Assembly: GCA_037043455.1 (NCBI GenBank)
Contig: JAWPHD010002647.1
Location: forward strand, 183,352-247,351
Length of the DNA: 64,000 bases
From: Cyrtodaria siliqua
Taxonomy: Eukaryota > Mollusca > Bivalvia > Adapedonta > Hiatellidae
Direction: 5' to 3'
The notes below the pieces were generated by a model. It saw nothing but the letters and a program-made list of their open reading frames with translations, made no database searches and was not told where the DNA came from. The position numbers and the translations under genes are program-made. Positions 1-9,853 of the stretch are shown here, piece after piece. Positions within the stretch are counted from its first letter, which is position 1. Each line of letters starts with the position of its first letter.

Positions 1-696
1 TTGGAATCTAGCTTCTTCTTCCGTCGACATCACCAAATCTTTCTTAAAATGTGTATTCATAGTTTTGTTGCACCACTTTTCTTCTTCTATCATTTTTTCC
101 AAACTTGTAAACAGCCTTTGGTCCTCTATACGTTACAACTGGTTTTGAATATTGATCATCATAACAACAAACAACCTTATACCCATAACTACAATCAGTA
201 TGTTTTTGATATGCTTCTGTATATGATTTTTTAGGATTGTTTTATGCTGAAGAAATACTTTCGGTTACTGCTTCAAAATCAGCGTATATAACAAACGGAA
301 TTATTAGCTGCCTTTCGTAGTTTTTAAAATAAACCTTTTTATCTTTGTTTGGCATCTCTACTGCTTGTTTTCCGTTAAGTGAAAGACAAACAGGTTTGTG
401 TTTGTTTAGCCCCTTTCTAATTGAAAGCACTGCAAGCATTTTCTGCAAATCCATTTTCTTTCCTAGTATGCTGTTTGATTATACATCAAACTGTTAAAAT
501 CGTTTATCCATACATAATGCTTTTTTTCTTTTTCATTAATCAAAAGCATGTCACATGTTTTCTCTGCTTTATTTTTTGATATGTGCAAAGGGTATACTTG
601 ATAATTTTCATATCCAAATATGTTAAAACAAATGCTGTTTTGTTTTTCTATTTTTGGTATTTGTTGTATTGTAACAGGAAATGTTATTCTATTATA

Positions 697-1297
697 AAAA
701 AAGAGTATGATAATGGACCTTTGGAAACGGCCGAGCACGACACATACGAAATATTGCAGTCTCGGTTTGATTGAGACTGTTCATGAGTGATAATGAAATA
801 TGCTAGCTACCGCTCACGCCCGCTAGCCCCGGGTTGAGCAGAACTCAATATTCATAAAATCAACAGCACACAATTTTAACCATCCCGAAGATGGCATGCA
901 TATGGCGGTGGACATGGAGTTAGCCTGTTTTAATGTATTCCCCATGTCGTACTGCGTATGGTCCCAGTATCTAATAAAATGAAATGCCCCGAAGGGCGAA
1001 ATAAACATAATGGAATTTAGTTGGGAGCAGCGGTTATGAAGCTTGCGTATAAAAAGCAGACAACATATCCTATGAGTGGTTAAACAATACCCAGAGCCTT
1101 TTATCGGCCGGAGTAGTGGAACCACCGAATCAAAAATTAAGTAAGAAATCAAAAGAAATTGAAAATGTACCACCGATAACTAACTATAAGTATCGGGCTC
1201 AGCGATCTCCAAAGATCGAATGAATAACAGTACTGATTGCAAGCGCGGGGAGATGTTTTACTGCCGCCACACTGCACAAGCAACGCAACTGTGCTAT
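697..1297 (-). mobile_element. Short element X, copy 1 (near full length, Naiad-like 5' end)
   Basis: This roughly 600 bp repeat has seven copies in the window. Its minus-strand 3' end is an A-run followed (plus sense) by gagtatgataatggac; its 5' end is the sequence ending ctgtgctat at 1297. The terminal ~85 bp at the 5' end resemble the 5' end of the long Naiad element (about 34,850-34,934), including a shared ggggaga-ttttac-cgccacac-gcacaa pattern. There is no long ORF. The 3' part can form two hairpins, one with arms CAGTCTC/GAGACTG (757-779). It joins copy 2 directly head to tail. I infer a non-autonomous retroelement mobilised by Naiad-type machinery. Confidence 0.75.
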
Positions 1298-1835
1298 AAA
1301 AAAAGAGTATGATAATGGATCTTTGGAAACGGCCGAGCACGACACATACGAAATATTGCAGTCTCGGTTTGATTGAGACTGTTCATGAGTGGTAGTGAAA
1401 TATGCTAGCTACCGCTCACGCCCTCTAGCCCCGGGTTGAGCAGAACTCAATATTTATAAAATCAACAGCACACAATTTTAACCATCCCGAAGATGGCATG
1501 CATATGGCGGTGGACATGCTATATTTACTGTCATTATTCCATGTCAAGTGGCGCATGGTCCCAGTATGTAATAACACTCTATGCACCGAAGAGCGAAATA
1601 AACATAATGGAATTTAGATGGGAGCAGCGGTTATGAAGCTTGCGTATAAAAAGCAGACAACATATCCTATGAGTGGTTAAACAATACCCAGAGCCTTTTA
1701 TCGTCCGGAGTAGTGGAACCACCGAATCAAAAATTAAGTAAGAAAACAAAAGAAATTGAAAATGTACCACCGATAACTAACTATAAGTATCGGGCTCAGC
1801 GATCTCCAAAGATCGAATGAATAACAGTACTGATT
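1298..1835 (-). mobile_element. Short element X, copy 2 (tandem, 5'-truncated)
   Basis: This is a second head-to-tail copy, very close in sequence to copy 1. It stops at actgatt, where copy 1 continues with gcaagcgcggggag, so about 60 bp of the 5' end is missing. Polinton polymerase sequence resumes immediately (aatttagatctcc). A complete copy joined to a truncated copy is the arrangement known as a pseudo-LTR in Penelope-like elements. The interior near 1520-1580 differs from copy 1. Confidence 0.75.
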
Positions 1836-2475
1836 AATTTAGATCTCCAATATGTTTTTTGTACTTTGTTATTCTTTAAATATTTTTAACAGGAAATTTA
1901 TAAGCCAAATGACACCATCTAAAGCACTCGTTAAATTCACTTTTTATATTTATTAAACCTTTTCTAGGATAAGCAAGTTCTCTCGGTAATGCTAAATACG
2001 ATCTACCTCGCAAAAGCTTGTACTTTATTCGATTTATGTAGTGTGCATCTAATACCTCAGTTTGCCAACCACTTCCAATCTGAATCCAATTTCCAACTCT
2101 AGTTATAATTTCTTCACGTGCTTTGTCCAGCGCCTCGATAAGATTATTTTCGAATAATATTGTTGCCGCTTTGGAATTAACGTAAGCTGTTTTATATATG
2201 GTTGTAGGACCTGTTTCTTTGTCTCCCATCGATATTTTTTTAAAGTATGTTTTACATCAACATTTAATTTAAAGCCACCTGCCTGTGCTAGTTCTTTTTT
2301 AAGAAATTTTAAAACTGCCGGCTGTGCTTTTTGTAGCTGGGCAAGTGGATCATTACTTACAACATCTACTTTATACACCTTGCTATATTGTCTTGGTGAT
2401 GTTTCAATTTCTCGGATATTCATTATTTAATATTACAAGAGATTATTTTTTAAAGCCAATATTTAATTTATTAAA

Positions 2476-2688
2476 TTATTTTTCAACAGATATGATGCTA
2501 AAATATCTAATTTCATCACCATCTATTTTTTCAACCAAAATGGTCTCATCATCGATATAAGCGCCATCATCTTGTGATACGTCAAGAATATCTATTGTTT
2601 CTTCTAAAAGAACATCTATTTCTCCATCTAAAAGAATGTCCAAGTATTTCCAAAAGCATTCTTTTTCAAGAGTCCTGTCATCTACCAT
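2476..2688 (-). CDS. Small acidic Polinton-associated protein (70 aa)
   Basis: This intact 70-residue reading frame starts at an ATG ending at 2688 and stops at 2476. It is strongly acidic, with many Asp and Glu in the central part (for example DGEIDVLLEETIDILD), and has no membrane segment or recognisable motif. It lies between the polymerase frame (start 2423) and a coiled-coil gene (stop near 2717), all on the same strand and tightly spaced, so it reads as a genuine small Polinton gene. I do not recognise the family and propose no function. Confidence 0.5.
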   Translation of the reverse strand: MVDDRTLEKECFWKYLDILLDGEIDVLLEETIDILDVSQDDGAYIDDETILVEKIDGDEIRYFSIISVEK

Positions 2689-2716
2689 CTGGTTGATTTT
2701 TACATGATATTTATAT

Positions 2717-3380
2717 TATCTCTCGAAATCATCGGTTTCAAGATCACCTTCATCTATTAGCAATCTTATTTTTTTCACGTGCTCACAATAGTTTATAAAG
2801 TTTTTATCAAAAGGAGTATGATAATGGACTTTTGGAAACTGCCGAGCACGACACATACGATTTGATTGAGACTGTTTATGAGCGGTAGTGAAATATGCTA
2901 GCTACCGCTCACGTCCTCTAGCCCCGGGTTGAGCAGAACAAAATATTCAAGAAGCTTTTCATTAGTCATCTCTTTCATGCTTTTCATGCTTTTAATAAAC
3001 ATTTCAAAGTCTTCATAGCATCCTATATCAGTATTAATTATATGAGTTTTTTTTTCAGTTTGCTGTTTAATTCATCCTTAAAATACTCAACATCCTGGGC
3101 TACTCTATCTGCTCGTGTTTCATTAAAAATCCTAATTTGTTTTGTCGCCAGGTCTGTAAGAAGCTTTATAGCAGTATTAGCTTCATGCTCAGCCTTTATC
3201 GCACAATCATTTTTTGAAAGCTGAAATATCTTCTTCCAATCGTTTTATATGACTTTCTGCTAACTCTTTGATCTCCTCGTTTGCTTTAGTTAAAAGAGTC
3301 TGTTCGTAGACAGCTACTTTTTTATATTTTTTTCTTTCCTCATCAAAGTGTTTCCTTTCTTCTTCTGCATAACTTCCCAT
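2717..3380 (-). pseudogene. Coiled-coil Polinton protein, broken
   Basis: The reading frame starts at the ATG at 3380-3378 (MGSYAEEERKHFDEERKKY) and is rich in Glu, Lys and Leu in a heptad-like pattern, predicting a coiled coil. A frameshift near 3215 moves the continuation (HEANTAIKLLTDLATKQ) to another frame. A fragment of element X (2812-2940) interrupts the C-terminal part. Beyond it the frame resumes with INYCEHVKKIRLLIDEGDL and stops near 2717. It sits in the minus-strand block with the polymerase. The function is unknown; a structural or DNA-associated role is only a guess. Confidence 0.55.
2812..2940 (-). mobile_element. Short element X, copy 3 (3' fragment)
   Basis: A 129 bp 5'-truncated copy keeps only the 3' end, from gagtatgataatggac to gggttgagcagaac. 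It contains a perfect 9 bp hairpin, GAGCGGTAG (2880-2888) pairing with CTACCGCTC (2902-2910). It interrupts the Polinton coiled-coil gene. Confidence 0.75.
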
Positions 3381-3479
3381 ATACTATAGATTACATTATT
3401 TTTATTTAACTAGTATAAATAATAATATTAATTCCTTTTTCTAACAAAATGCTGTAGTAAGCAATAAAATAATCCTCAG

Positions 3480-3711
3480 TTACAAAACTGGAAGTTGTTT
3501 GTTTTTTTGCAACCTGTTTATTTCTGGGGTTTTAATTTTCCATTCTAATTTTAGTTGTTGTGCCATGGTTATAATTCTTTCAGTCAGATCTTGAAAGTTT
3601 GTAAAACTATTAACTCTTTGTCAAGTTTACTCATATCTTCAAAATCAACTATTCGGGCACGCGCCTTTTGATTTTTTTAAAGTTTTTGATTTCCTGTTCT
3701 ACTTGTTCCAT
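3480..3711 (-). pseudogene. Small charged Polinton protein, broken
   Basis: A minus-strand frame opens at the ATG at 3711-3709 with MEQVEQEIKNFKKIK. After frameshifts it continues as IVDFEDMSKLDKEL and LTERIITMAQQLKLEWKI, stopping near 3480. It is highly charged with a helical pattern. It is upstream of, and on the same strand as, the coiled-coil gene. No family is recognised. Stops and shifts within 230 bp make it a pseudogene, and it could be chance coding-like sequence. Confidence 0.35.
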
Positions 3712-3853
3712 TATAATATTACATAAGATAATATTTCTTTAATCCTGTATTTTAAATATATAATTCTACAGTATAATGAATTGCAAATATTGTGAACGAG
3801 TTTTAGATATTATTGATCTCCCTTGAGTATGCTGAGATCGCATCTTATTTTAC

Positions 3854-4172
3854 ATGATTGATCAAAAGAAGCTTTATGAATATTGTGTCAAAACCAAGCT
3901 GTGATACAAATGCTCTAATGCATGTATTAATTGTAATGACACTGATGAGGTTTTTGACAACGAGCGTATTTGCCTTAATTGTGGGGTTCACAACGGTTAC
4001 ACTCTTATTGCAGGTTACAACTACAACCGAAAGAAAACTATTTATCACAAAACGTACCATTTGGATAAATACTTTTATAGCATATGATTTGTCTTCTACA
4101 AATAGACAAAGATTTGAAGATTTGTTTTACAAAATTACAAAGGTTTTGGATAAAATAGAGGGTCGAAAATGA
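3854..4172 (+). pseudogene. Zn-ribbon protein of Polinton type, broken
   Basis: A plus-strand frame begins at ATG 3854 (MIDQKKLYEYCVKTK), meets TGA at 3902-3904, then continues in frame with paired Cys motifs: CINCNDTDEVFDNERICLNC, followed by a basic Tyr-rich stretch (YNYNRKKTIYHKTYHLDKYF). Two CxxC knuckles predict a zinc ribbon. A frameshift near 4083 moves the C-terminus (NRQRFEDLFYKITKVLDKI) to the frame that stops at 4172. Small Zn-ribbon proteins of this look occur in metazoan Polintons; a transcription role is possible but not shown. A short lysine-rich stretch follows in frame after the stop, to about 4321. Confidence 0.6.
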
Positions 4173-4352
4173 TCAATCAAATTTGAATACATTTTTCAGA
4201 AAATATTTAAAATATTAAAAGTAAAAAAAGAAACAAAACCGATTAAAACAAAATCTATTAGAGAAAAGTATGATAGGATATGGAAACAAGTTGAACGGTC
4301 TCGCAAGCGACCATCTAACTAGTAAAGACGCTGAAAAATAATTACTACTGGA

Positions 4353-7300
4353 TGCCATGGCCATTTTTTTTTTTTTTTTTAATTTCAATCACCAAATTAA
4401 TGGTAATCCATTGATTCACCCCGTCATAGGTTTGTGAGGGTCGGGGTGGGCCACCCCTCAGCAAACCGTACAGTTATATGATAACATATGCGTCAAATAT
4501 GTATTTAAATATAATACAACAAATATTTACAGAAGCTAGACTAAAGCATATCTTAATATAGACATCAACAAATGGGGAGGTTTTTTCTTTCTTTACGATT
4601 TCAGAATGAGTGCAAACATGAATATTGGCCAAATTTGTTAAAGGGAGGCATTGCAATATGTATATATTTCAAAATATCTTCAGTGGATAATATGTTATGA
4701 TTGGCATGTATCCCTTTAAAAATTGGAAGACATTTAATTTCACAATCTTCAAATGATAAACGTTACTTATTTATTATTTTTTGCATTCATTCTAAAATCG
4801 CAAACAAACTTTTTCTTTTAAAAAAACCCAGTGGATGATTTACATATATTTATATTGAAAAAAGTTATTTTACATAGACACTCACAAATATTAGAACAAT
4901 GAGACATAAATGTGACTTTATACCAGACCTATGTAATATCTCCACTGAGTTGTTCTATTATATTCTTGGAAAAAAAGTTGTGGTATATAAAAAAAAAGGA
5001 CAAGATGTTTCTATGGAGATGTGACTCTTCATTACTCAATGGGAACAGTGGGAAACGTAGTGCAACAATATATTTACCGTTATTATTTACTAAAAGCACA
5101 GAGTAACATTTAGCGAAAAAGGATCTGATTAGTGTAAAAGGGTTTTATATGCCAACCAGGGCTTTTCAAATTTTTCCAATTGATTATTTTTAATAGCGTT
5201 TTTTTTTTCAGTATGAGGTATTTAATTTGTGGTTTAAAATTTTCAAAGAATGGCAATCTCCCATCTAACTTGCACTTATATATGAAGTATTTTGCATGTA
5301 GAAGTAATTTATTTAAAACAATGTCATATTGAATGGAACCAAAAATAATAATTTTCATAGTCCATTCCGGTTGAATTTGTATATTCTTTTCTGTGCAAGT
5401 AAACTTGAAATTATCCCAAAATGTTTTTGAATATCTGCATTCCCAAAATAAATGAGTAATGGTTTCTGAAGTATCAGTGCAAAAACTACATAAATTGTCA
5501 TTTTTTATTTTCATTTTTGTCAGAAGGAGGTTTGTGGCAGTAATTCTGTGATTCATTTTTACTTGAAACCATTGTAACTTTGTATCTTTTGTGCAAGTGA
5601 AAGGTATTTTAAATAGTTTATTCCAATCTCTGTCTATATTTAAACCGTACTGACCCCATTTTGCAATAGATGTTGGTTGCACATCTGATTTATTTAAAAC
5701 TTCATAAATAGGGCGACAGCCCTTTTTTGTTCCAGTTATGAGAGAAACTGCTAATGGGCAAACAGGGTTTTCTAGGTTGATGGCCAGATGTGCAAAATTC
5801 AGATTTTGAAGGTACTCCCTAATTGCCGCAGTCATACCTTCATATTCTATAAAATTTGAAAGTATGCTAAACTTTTCTATAAATAGTCTAAAAGAAAGCA
5901 GATTACCATTGTTATCCATTAGATCATTAATAAATATAATACCTTTGTCATACCATCTCTTATAAAATACACTTGATCTTCCGATCTTAATGTTATTGTT
6001 GTACCATACCGGCTGTGTTAGAAATTGTTTCCATGACAGTGGTTTAACATTTAATAGAGTATCCAGACTTGTGTATACATCCTTCCAAAAGGGATTGCAT
6101 ATATTTTGCAATTTATTTTTTATATAATCATTACCCAGAAATAACATCTTAGTCGTAAATGGATACATATGTTTATGGATTTTTATACATTTTTTATCTC
6201 CTACTAGGAATCTTCTAATCCATGTTAGTTTCAATGAATATATGAATTGTTTAATATTAATCATTCTTAATCCCCCATGTCCATAATCTTGGGTTACAAC
6301 AGTTCTCTTTATTTTGTCTGGGTGATTATTCCATAGGAAATTAAAACACATATCTTGTAGTATTTTTATCTGACTGTCAGGTGGATTTGGTAAAGATGAA
6401 AATAAATGGTTTAATTTTGATAAAGCTAAGCTCTTTATGACAGTAATTTTTCCAATCGGTGTGAGTATCCTTTTGACCAAGATAGTAGTAATGATTTAAT
6501 TTCTTTTATTTTTCTATCGTAATTTAATACGACTAGACTATGCAGGTTCGTTGACATTATGATACCAAGGATCACAAAGTCACCTTGATCCCAATTTAAA
6601 TTTACATCTTTACAAAGTTTAGCCTTTGAGCCTTTATTTTTCCCAAACCATATAACTCTAGTTTTATCAACATTAACATTAAGACCTGATATTTCTGCAT
6701 AGAATTTTAAAACAATTAGGGCATATTTAAGTGATTTTTCAGTGCCATCTAATACCAAGGAGGTATCATCGGCATATAGAGAAATTACATATTCAGTGTC
6801 CCCTACTTTGTCATCTGTGATGTCTTTATTTGTCCTAACCAGTATAGCTAATATTTCAACACATAAGATAAAATTTATGGTGAGAGCGGGTCTCCCTGTC
6901 GGCAGCCTCGGTGAATAGAAAACCATTCTGATAAGTGACCATTAACGGAAATGCAGGATTTTATATCAGTGTAGAAAACCTTTATCCACTTCCTTATTCC
7001 TTGTCCAAATTGAAAAAAACATAATACTTGATCAATAAATGACCATGAAAGTGTATCAAAAGCCTTTTCAAAATCTACAATAAGAAGTAGTCCAGGTATA
7101 TCATTTTTTTCAGTATAATAAAACAAATCGTATATAGAACGTGTATTTTCACCTATATATCGCCCTGCCAAAAAAACTGATCATCGTTTATAAGTAGAGG
7201 TAAAACTTTTTTTAAACGCTGCGCAATGCATGCTGACGCTAATTTATATGAGCAATTTAATAAAGAAATTGGTCTCCAATTTTTTAAGTATTGTTTATCT

Positions 7301-7804
7301 TTGTTTGTTTTTGGAATGCATGTTATAATTCCTTCTTTTTGCGTGATTGAAAGTTCTTCTTTTAATAAACCATGGTTAATAGATCTCAATAGGAAAATTC
7401 CTATATCTTTCCAGAAAAAATTGTAAAACTCCATGGTATAACCACTAGAGCCTGGGCTCTTGAGATTTTGTGCGTTTTTTAAACAAAATAATAATTCTGA
7501 TAATTCTATTGGGCCTTCTAGTGTATTTTGTAGCTCTCTAATAAGTTTTGGTATATGACTATCTTTAAACAGTTCATTTAAATTTACATGGCCATTTAAC
7601 TTAATATTTTTCATATACATTTCCAGAGGTTCTTTGAAGTTATCATGCTTTTGTATTTCTAATATTTTATTAAAGACAATCCTAATTATCTCATCATCAT
7701 TTTCTAGTCCTGTGGTTGTTTGTACATATGATAGAAGTTGTTTGAATGATGTGTTTAACAAAGTCTTTCTTTCTGTTATTCTTGTTTTGCTTGCTTAAAC
7801 AGCA
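4353..7804 (-). mobile_element. Tx1/L1-type LINE inserted in the Polinton, with 10 bp target duplication
   Basis: This 5'-truncated non-LTR retrotransposon is read on the minus strand. The 10 bp sequence tactactgga occurs at both borders (4343-4352 and 7805-7814), an evident target-site duplication. The 3' UTR runs from 5109 to 4382 and ends in an A-tract (seen as T at 4364-4381) followed by 11 further bases before the duplication. Coding sequence occupies 7800-5110. Removing the element restores continuity of a short hydrophobic Polinton frame. The clade assignment rests on the reverse transcriptase motifs and the C-terminal zinc-finger region; L1-like versus Tx1 is not resolved. Confidence 0.85.
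5110..7800 (-). pseudogene. LINE ORF2: reverse transcriptase and zf-RVT C-terminus, broken
   Basis: Four overlapping frames (7761-7153, 7171-6875, 6926-6435, 6480-5110) are consecutive parts of one ORF2 protein. Visible reverse transcriptase blocks include IPKTNKDKQYLKNWRPISLL, LLIVDFEKAFDTLSW, GCRQGDPLSP and the catalytic YADD (SLYADDTSL). The C-terminal 456 residues contain the thumb region and a Cys/His cluster (CSFCTDTSETITHLFWEC), the zf-RVT-type domain. The apurinic endonuclease domain is missing because of 5' truncation. Three frameshifts in 2.7 kb show the copy is inactive. The C-terminal 1.37 kb is still open, which suggests a fairly recent insertion. Confidence 0.9.
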
Positions 7805-7885
7805 TACTACTGGAGGAACTGCACCAACTGCGGCTACAAAAACAGGAATTGCCGGAACTAAAGCCAAATACGGCAATTCAATCAA
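7795..7885 (-). pseudogene. Short hydrophobic Polinton peptide, split by the LINE
   Basis: The frame from 7885 reads MIELPYLALVPAIPVFVAAV, then a Pro/Val-rich stretch before running into the LINE at 7804. One hydrophobic segment of about 20 residues is visible, suggesting a membrane peptide. Without the LINE and one target duplication the frame would end a few codons later at about 4321 (minus). Short hydrophobic ORFs occur in Polintons, but I cannot name this one. Coding status is uncertain because it is so short. Confidence 0.3.
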
Positions 7886-8024
7886 TTATCCCATGGGGCA
7901 ATCTGTCATGTTGTGTTTATAATACCGCACAATTTATTACTTCGCCTATATGCAGCCACAAGCCGCGTCAAGTGATCAATTAATTCTCCTTTGGTTTTCA
8001 TGTGTAATTATTGTTAGACAATAA

Positions 8025-9163
8025 TTTAAATAAAATATTTAGCAAATAGTTGCTCATGTTCTTTGGATGATATTTTACCTATTTTTAATAATTCATCAAT
8101 TATGCTAAATAGCTTTATTTATTAGCTGTGGGATGTTATTTCCTGATTCGATACTTCCACATACTAACTCCAGATCATCCATTAAAATCATCAGGACTAT
8201 TGTAATATTCAACATCCACACAACCTCCTAAAATGTTTTTGAACTTTGAAGAACCTTTATGAATTGGTAAATACGATAATTCTGTTAGTTTCTTTAAAGC
8301 ATTTTGAGACAGCTTTGAATGTCTTTTTTATAATTGTAGCGCTTTGTTATCAAGTCTACAAAATCATCGTCTACATTTAGATCTAGCACAACTGCTTCTC
8401 CTTGTTTGACAATAAGTTTGAGATGACCAAGAAGCTTAGGTAAATCAATTGGTAACACTCCATAGTGGCCATCTTTGTCGACTTTGTAGGAATTTTTATT
8501 TTGTTGCATCCCTTTGCCATTCTTTTGTACAGTTTCACTATGCACAAGCATTCCATCAATTCTTCCTTTATAATGTTTAAAGGCGTCTGACTCTTTTCTC
8601 CTGTTTTCTCTGACCCGTTTAATTGTTTATTTCCCGGTTGCTCTCTTTTCATTTAAAAGTTGGTTTGTAAGAACAGCCTTGTCACGGCCAAGTTGATAAA
8701 TATGTTCACTAACACGTCCATGTATGTCTCCAATATTTAAGTTATCCCTGAGCACCTGTGACGGCAAGGGTATATCATATAAAACCAACACCGCTTTGTC
8801 GATTTTATGCATCTGGATCAATCATAATTGCCGGTTCGGCATGCTCTATTTCTTTACGAGGCTCTTCAGAAAATAACAGGTATTCCCTGATACTTTCTTT
8901 GTTCTTGTACTTCCTCACCTATTGCTGCCGGAAGAGCGGCTAATTGCTGACTTATTTTCGGAATAGAAGCTAACTGCTCGGTTAGCTGTTCTGACTGACT
9001 TTTTATTTCGCTAGTCACAGGCTTAAATAACTATGTGTATAAATCACGGCTAGCTTCTTTTTCTATTTGTCTCTGGATAACTCTAGTATCGTATGCTTTA
9101 ACAAGCTCACTCGCTTTTTGCTTTTTATATGCTAATTCTTTCCATTTTAACAAAGACATGTAT
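8025..9163 (-). pseudogene. Conserved Polinton protein of unknown function (long, broken)
   Basis: This starts at ATG 9163-9161 (MSLLKWKELAYKKQKASELV), near the AT-rich divergent spacer. The N-terminal third is charged and helical (QSEQLTEQLASIPKISQQL). The middle pieces are 8821-8627 (NIGDIHGRVSEHIYQLGRDK) and 8551-8294 (HYGVLPIDLPKLLGHLKLIV). The C-terminal pieces around 8225-8025 include LELVCGSIESGNN and ISSKEHEQLFAKYFI. A stop near 9043 and at least four frameshifts break it. The arrangement matches a protein I associate with the minus-strand block of metazoan Polintons, function unknown. It faces away from the plus-strand ATPase and capsid block. Confidence 0.6.
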
Positions 9164-9301
9164 AATATAAGGTTAGTTTAAAATAAGATAAATTAAGATA
9201 AGTTAAGATAAATTTAAGACTAGTTAAATTATATTAAGTTTTAAACATACGTTTTATTCTGTTTTCTTTTTTCTCTCTCATCTTGTTGATACTTACTATT
9301 T
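9164..9301. promoter_or_regulatory. AT-rich divergent spacer between Polinton transcription units
   Basis: About 140 bp separates the start of the minus-strand conserved gene from the plus-strand ATPase remnant. It is very AT-rich, with a run of taagataaattaagataagt-type repeats. By position it should hold divergent promoters; no specific box can be assigned. Confidence 0.3.
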
Positions 9302-9832
9302 TCTCCGGAGTTATGTCTTTTTATTATTCCTTCGAGATTAACTGGCGGTTCTGGAAAAAAACCCACATTAGTTCACATGCTATTAAAACCTTTAGTTTAC
9401 TATGACAAGATTTACACACAAACTTGAAAAAATAGCAAAAAAGAATAAAATCCCAGTCGAAGACATATTATAATGTTCAAATGATGCGTTATCCCTGTGG
9501 ATACTTTCGATTCAGATAATCAGAAGATAGCTATTTTTGATGATTATGTTTGCGAGCGCAATCAAAACGATATTATTAATTATTTCATCCAGGGAAGACA
9601 CAAACATTGTTGTGTAATTTATTTATCTCAATCTTATTACAAAACTCCCAAAGACATTCGTTTGAACTGTTATCATTACAAATTCTTTGCGACTCCAGTT
9701 AATCGTGAGCTGGGTATGCTTTTCAACGAACAAGATGTCAGCAAACATCAGTATAAAAACAAGCAGTACGACTTTCTGTATCTTGATCGTCCGAGGAAGT
9801 TGGTCAAGCGTAACATCATCGATGAAATTTAA
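9302..9832 (+). pseudogene. A32-like (FtsK/HerA-type) genome-packaging ATPase, broken
   Basis: A degraded P-loop appears at about 9341-9361 (TGGSGKK), where the usual Thr or Ser after Lys is lost, perhaps by a slip in the A-run. The intact frame from 9497 carries a Walker B-like block (IAIFDDYVCERNQND) and the following conserved segment VIYLSQSYYKTPKDIRLNCY, typical of Polinton, adenovirus-like and NCLDV packaging ATPases. The protein would load DNA into the capsid. The region between the two motifs contains a stop near 9400 and frame changes. It opens the plus-strand virion gene block. Confidence 0.75.
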
Positions 9833-9853
9833 TCTAATCATATTATATATAAT

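Larger units (their letters stand above)
1..2423 (-). pseudogene. Polinton protein-primed DNA polymerase B, N-terminal part (broken, runs off left edge)
   Basis: This is the upstream and N-terminal region of the type-B DNA polymerase that replicates Polinton/Maverick elements. Reading leftward, the pieces are 2423-2103, 2229-1876 (with FRWCHLAY), about 700-463 (with HYVWINDFNSLMYNQT), 454-242 (with FVIYADFEAVTES, the start of the exonuclease domain) and 240-1 (with YGYKVVCCYDDQYSKP). The order and motifs match the family as I know it. The palm domain with the catalytic aspartates would lie left of position 1. The frame changes near 2220, near 460 and again near 60, so the gene is dead. Two tandem copies of short element X (697-1835) split it, and the coding halves on either side are adjacent parts of the same protein, so the insertion was clean. 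The homology is fairly sure; the exact start at 2423 is less so. Confidence 0.82.

Noticed and set aside
1..234. Plus-strand ORF at the window start
   Set aside because: It is antisense to recognisable Polinton polymerase sequence on the minus strand.
823..1770. ORFs of 60-116 codons (also at 23,955 and 41,344) with the shared sequence VPLLRPIKGSGYCLTTHRI
   Set aside because: They recur because element X recurs. The frame is broken in several copies and has no domain, so I treat X as non-coding.
2868..2912. Hammerhead ribozyme in element X (ctgtttatgagcggtagtgaaat)
   Set aside because: The layout is suggestive, but the CUGANGA core is not intact and the third stem is absent; Naiad-type elements are reported to lack canonical hammerheads.
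7226..7426. Plus-strand ORF inside the LINE
   Set aside because: Shadow of the reverse transcriptase frame on the other strand.
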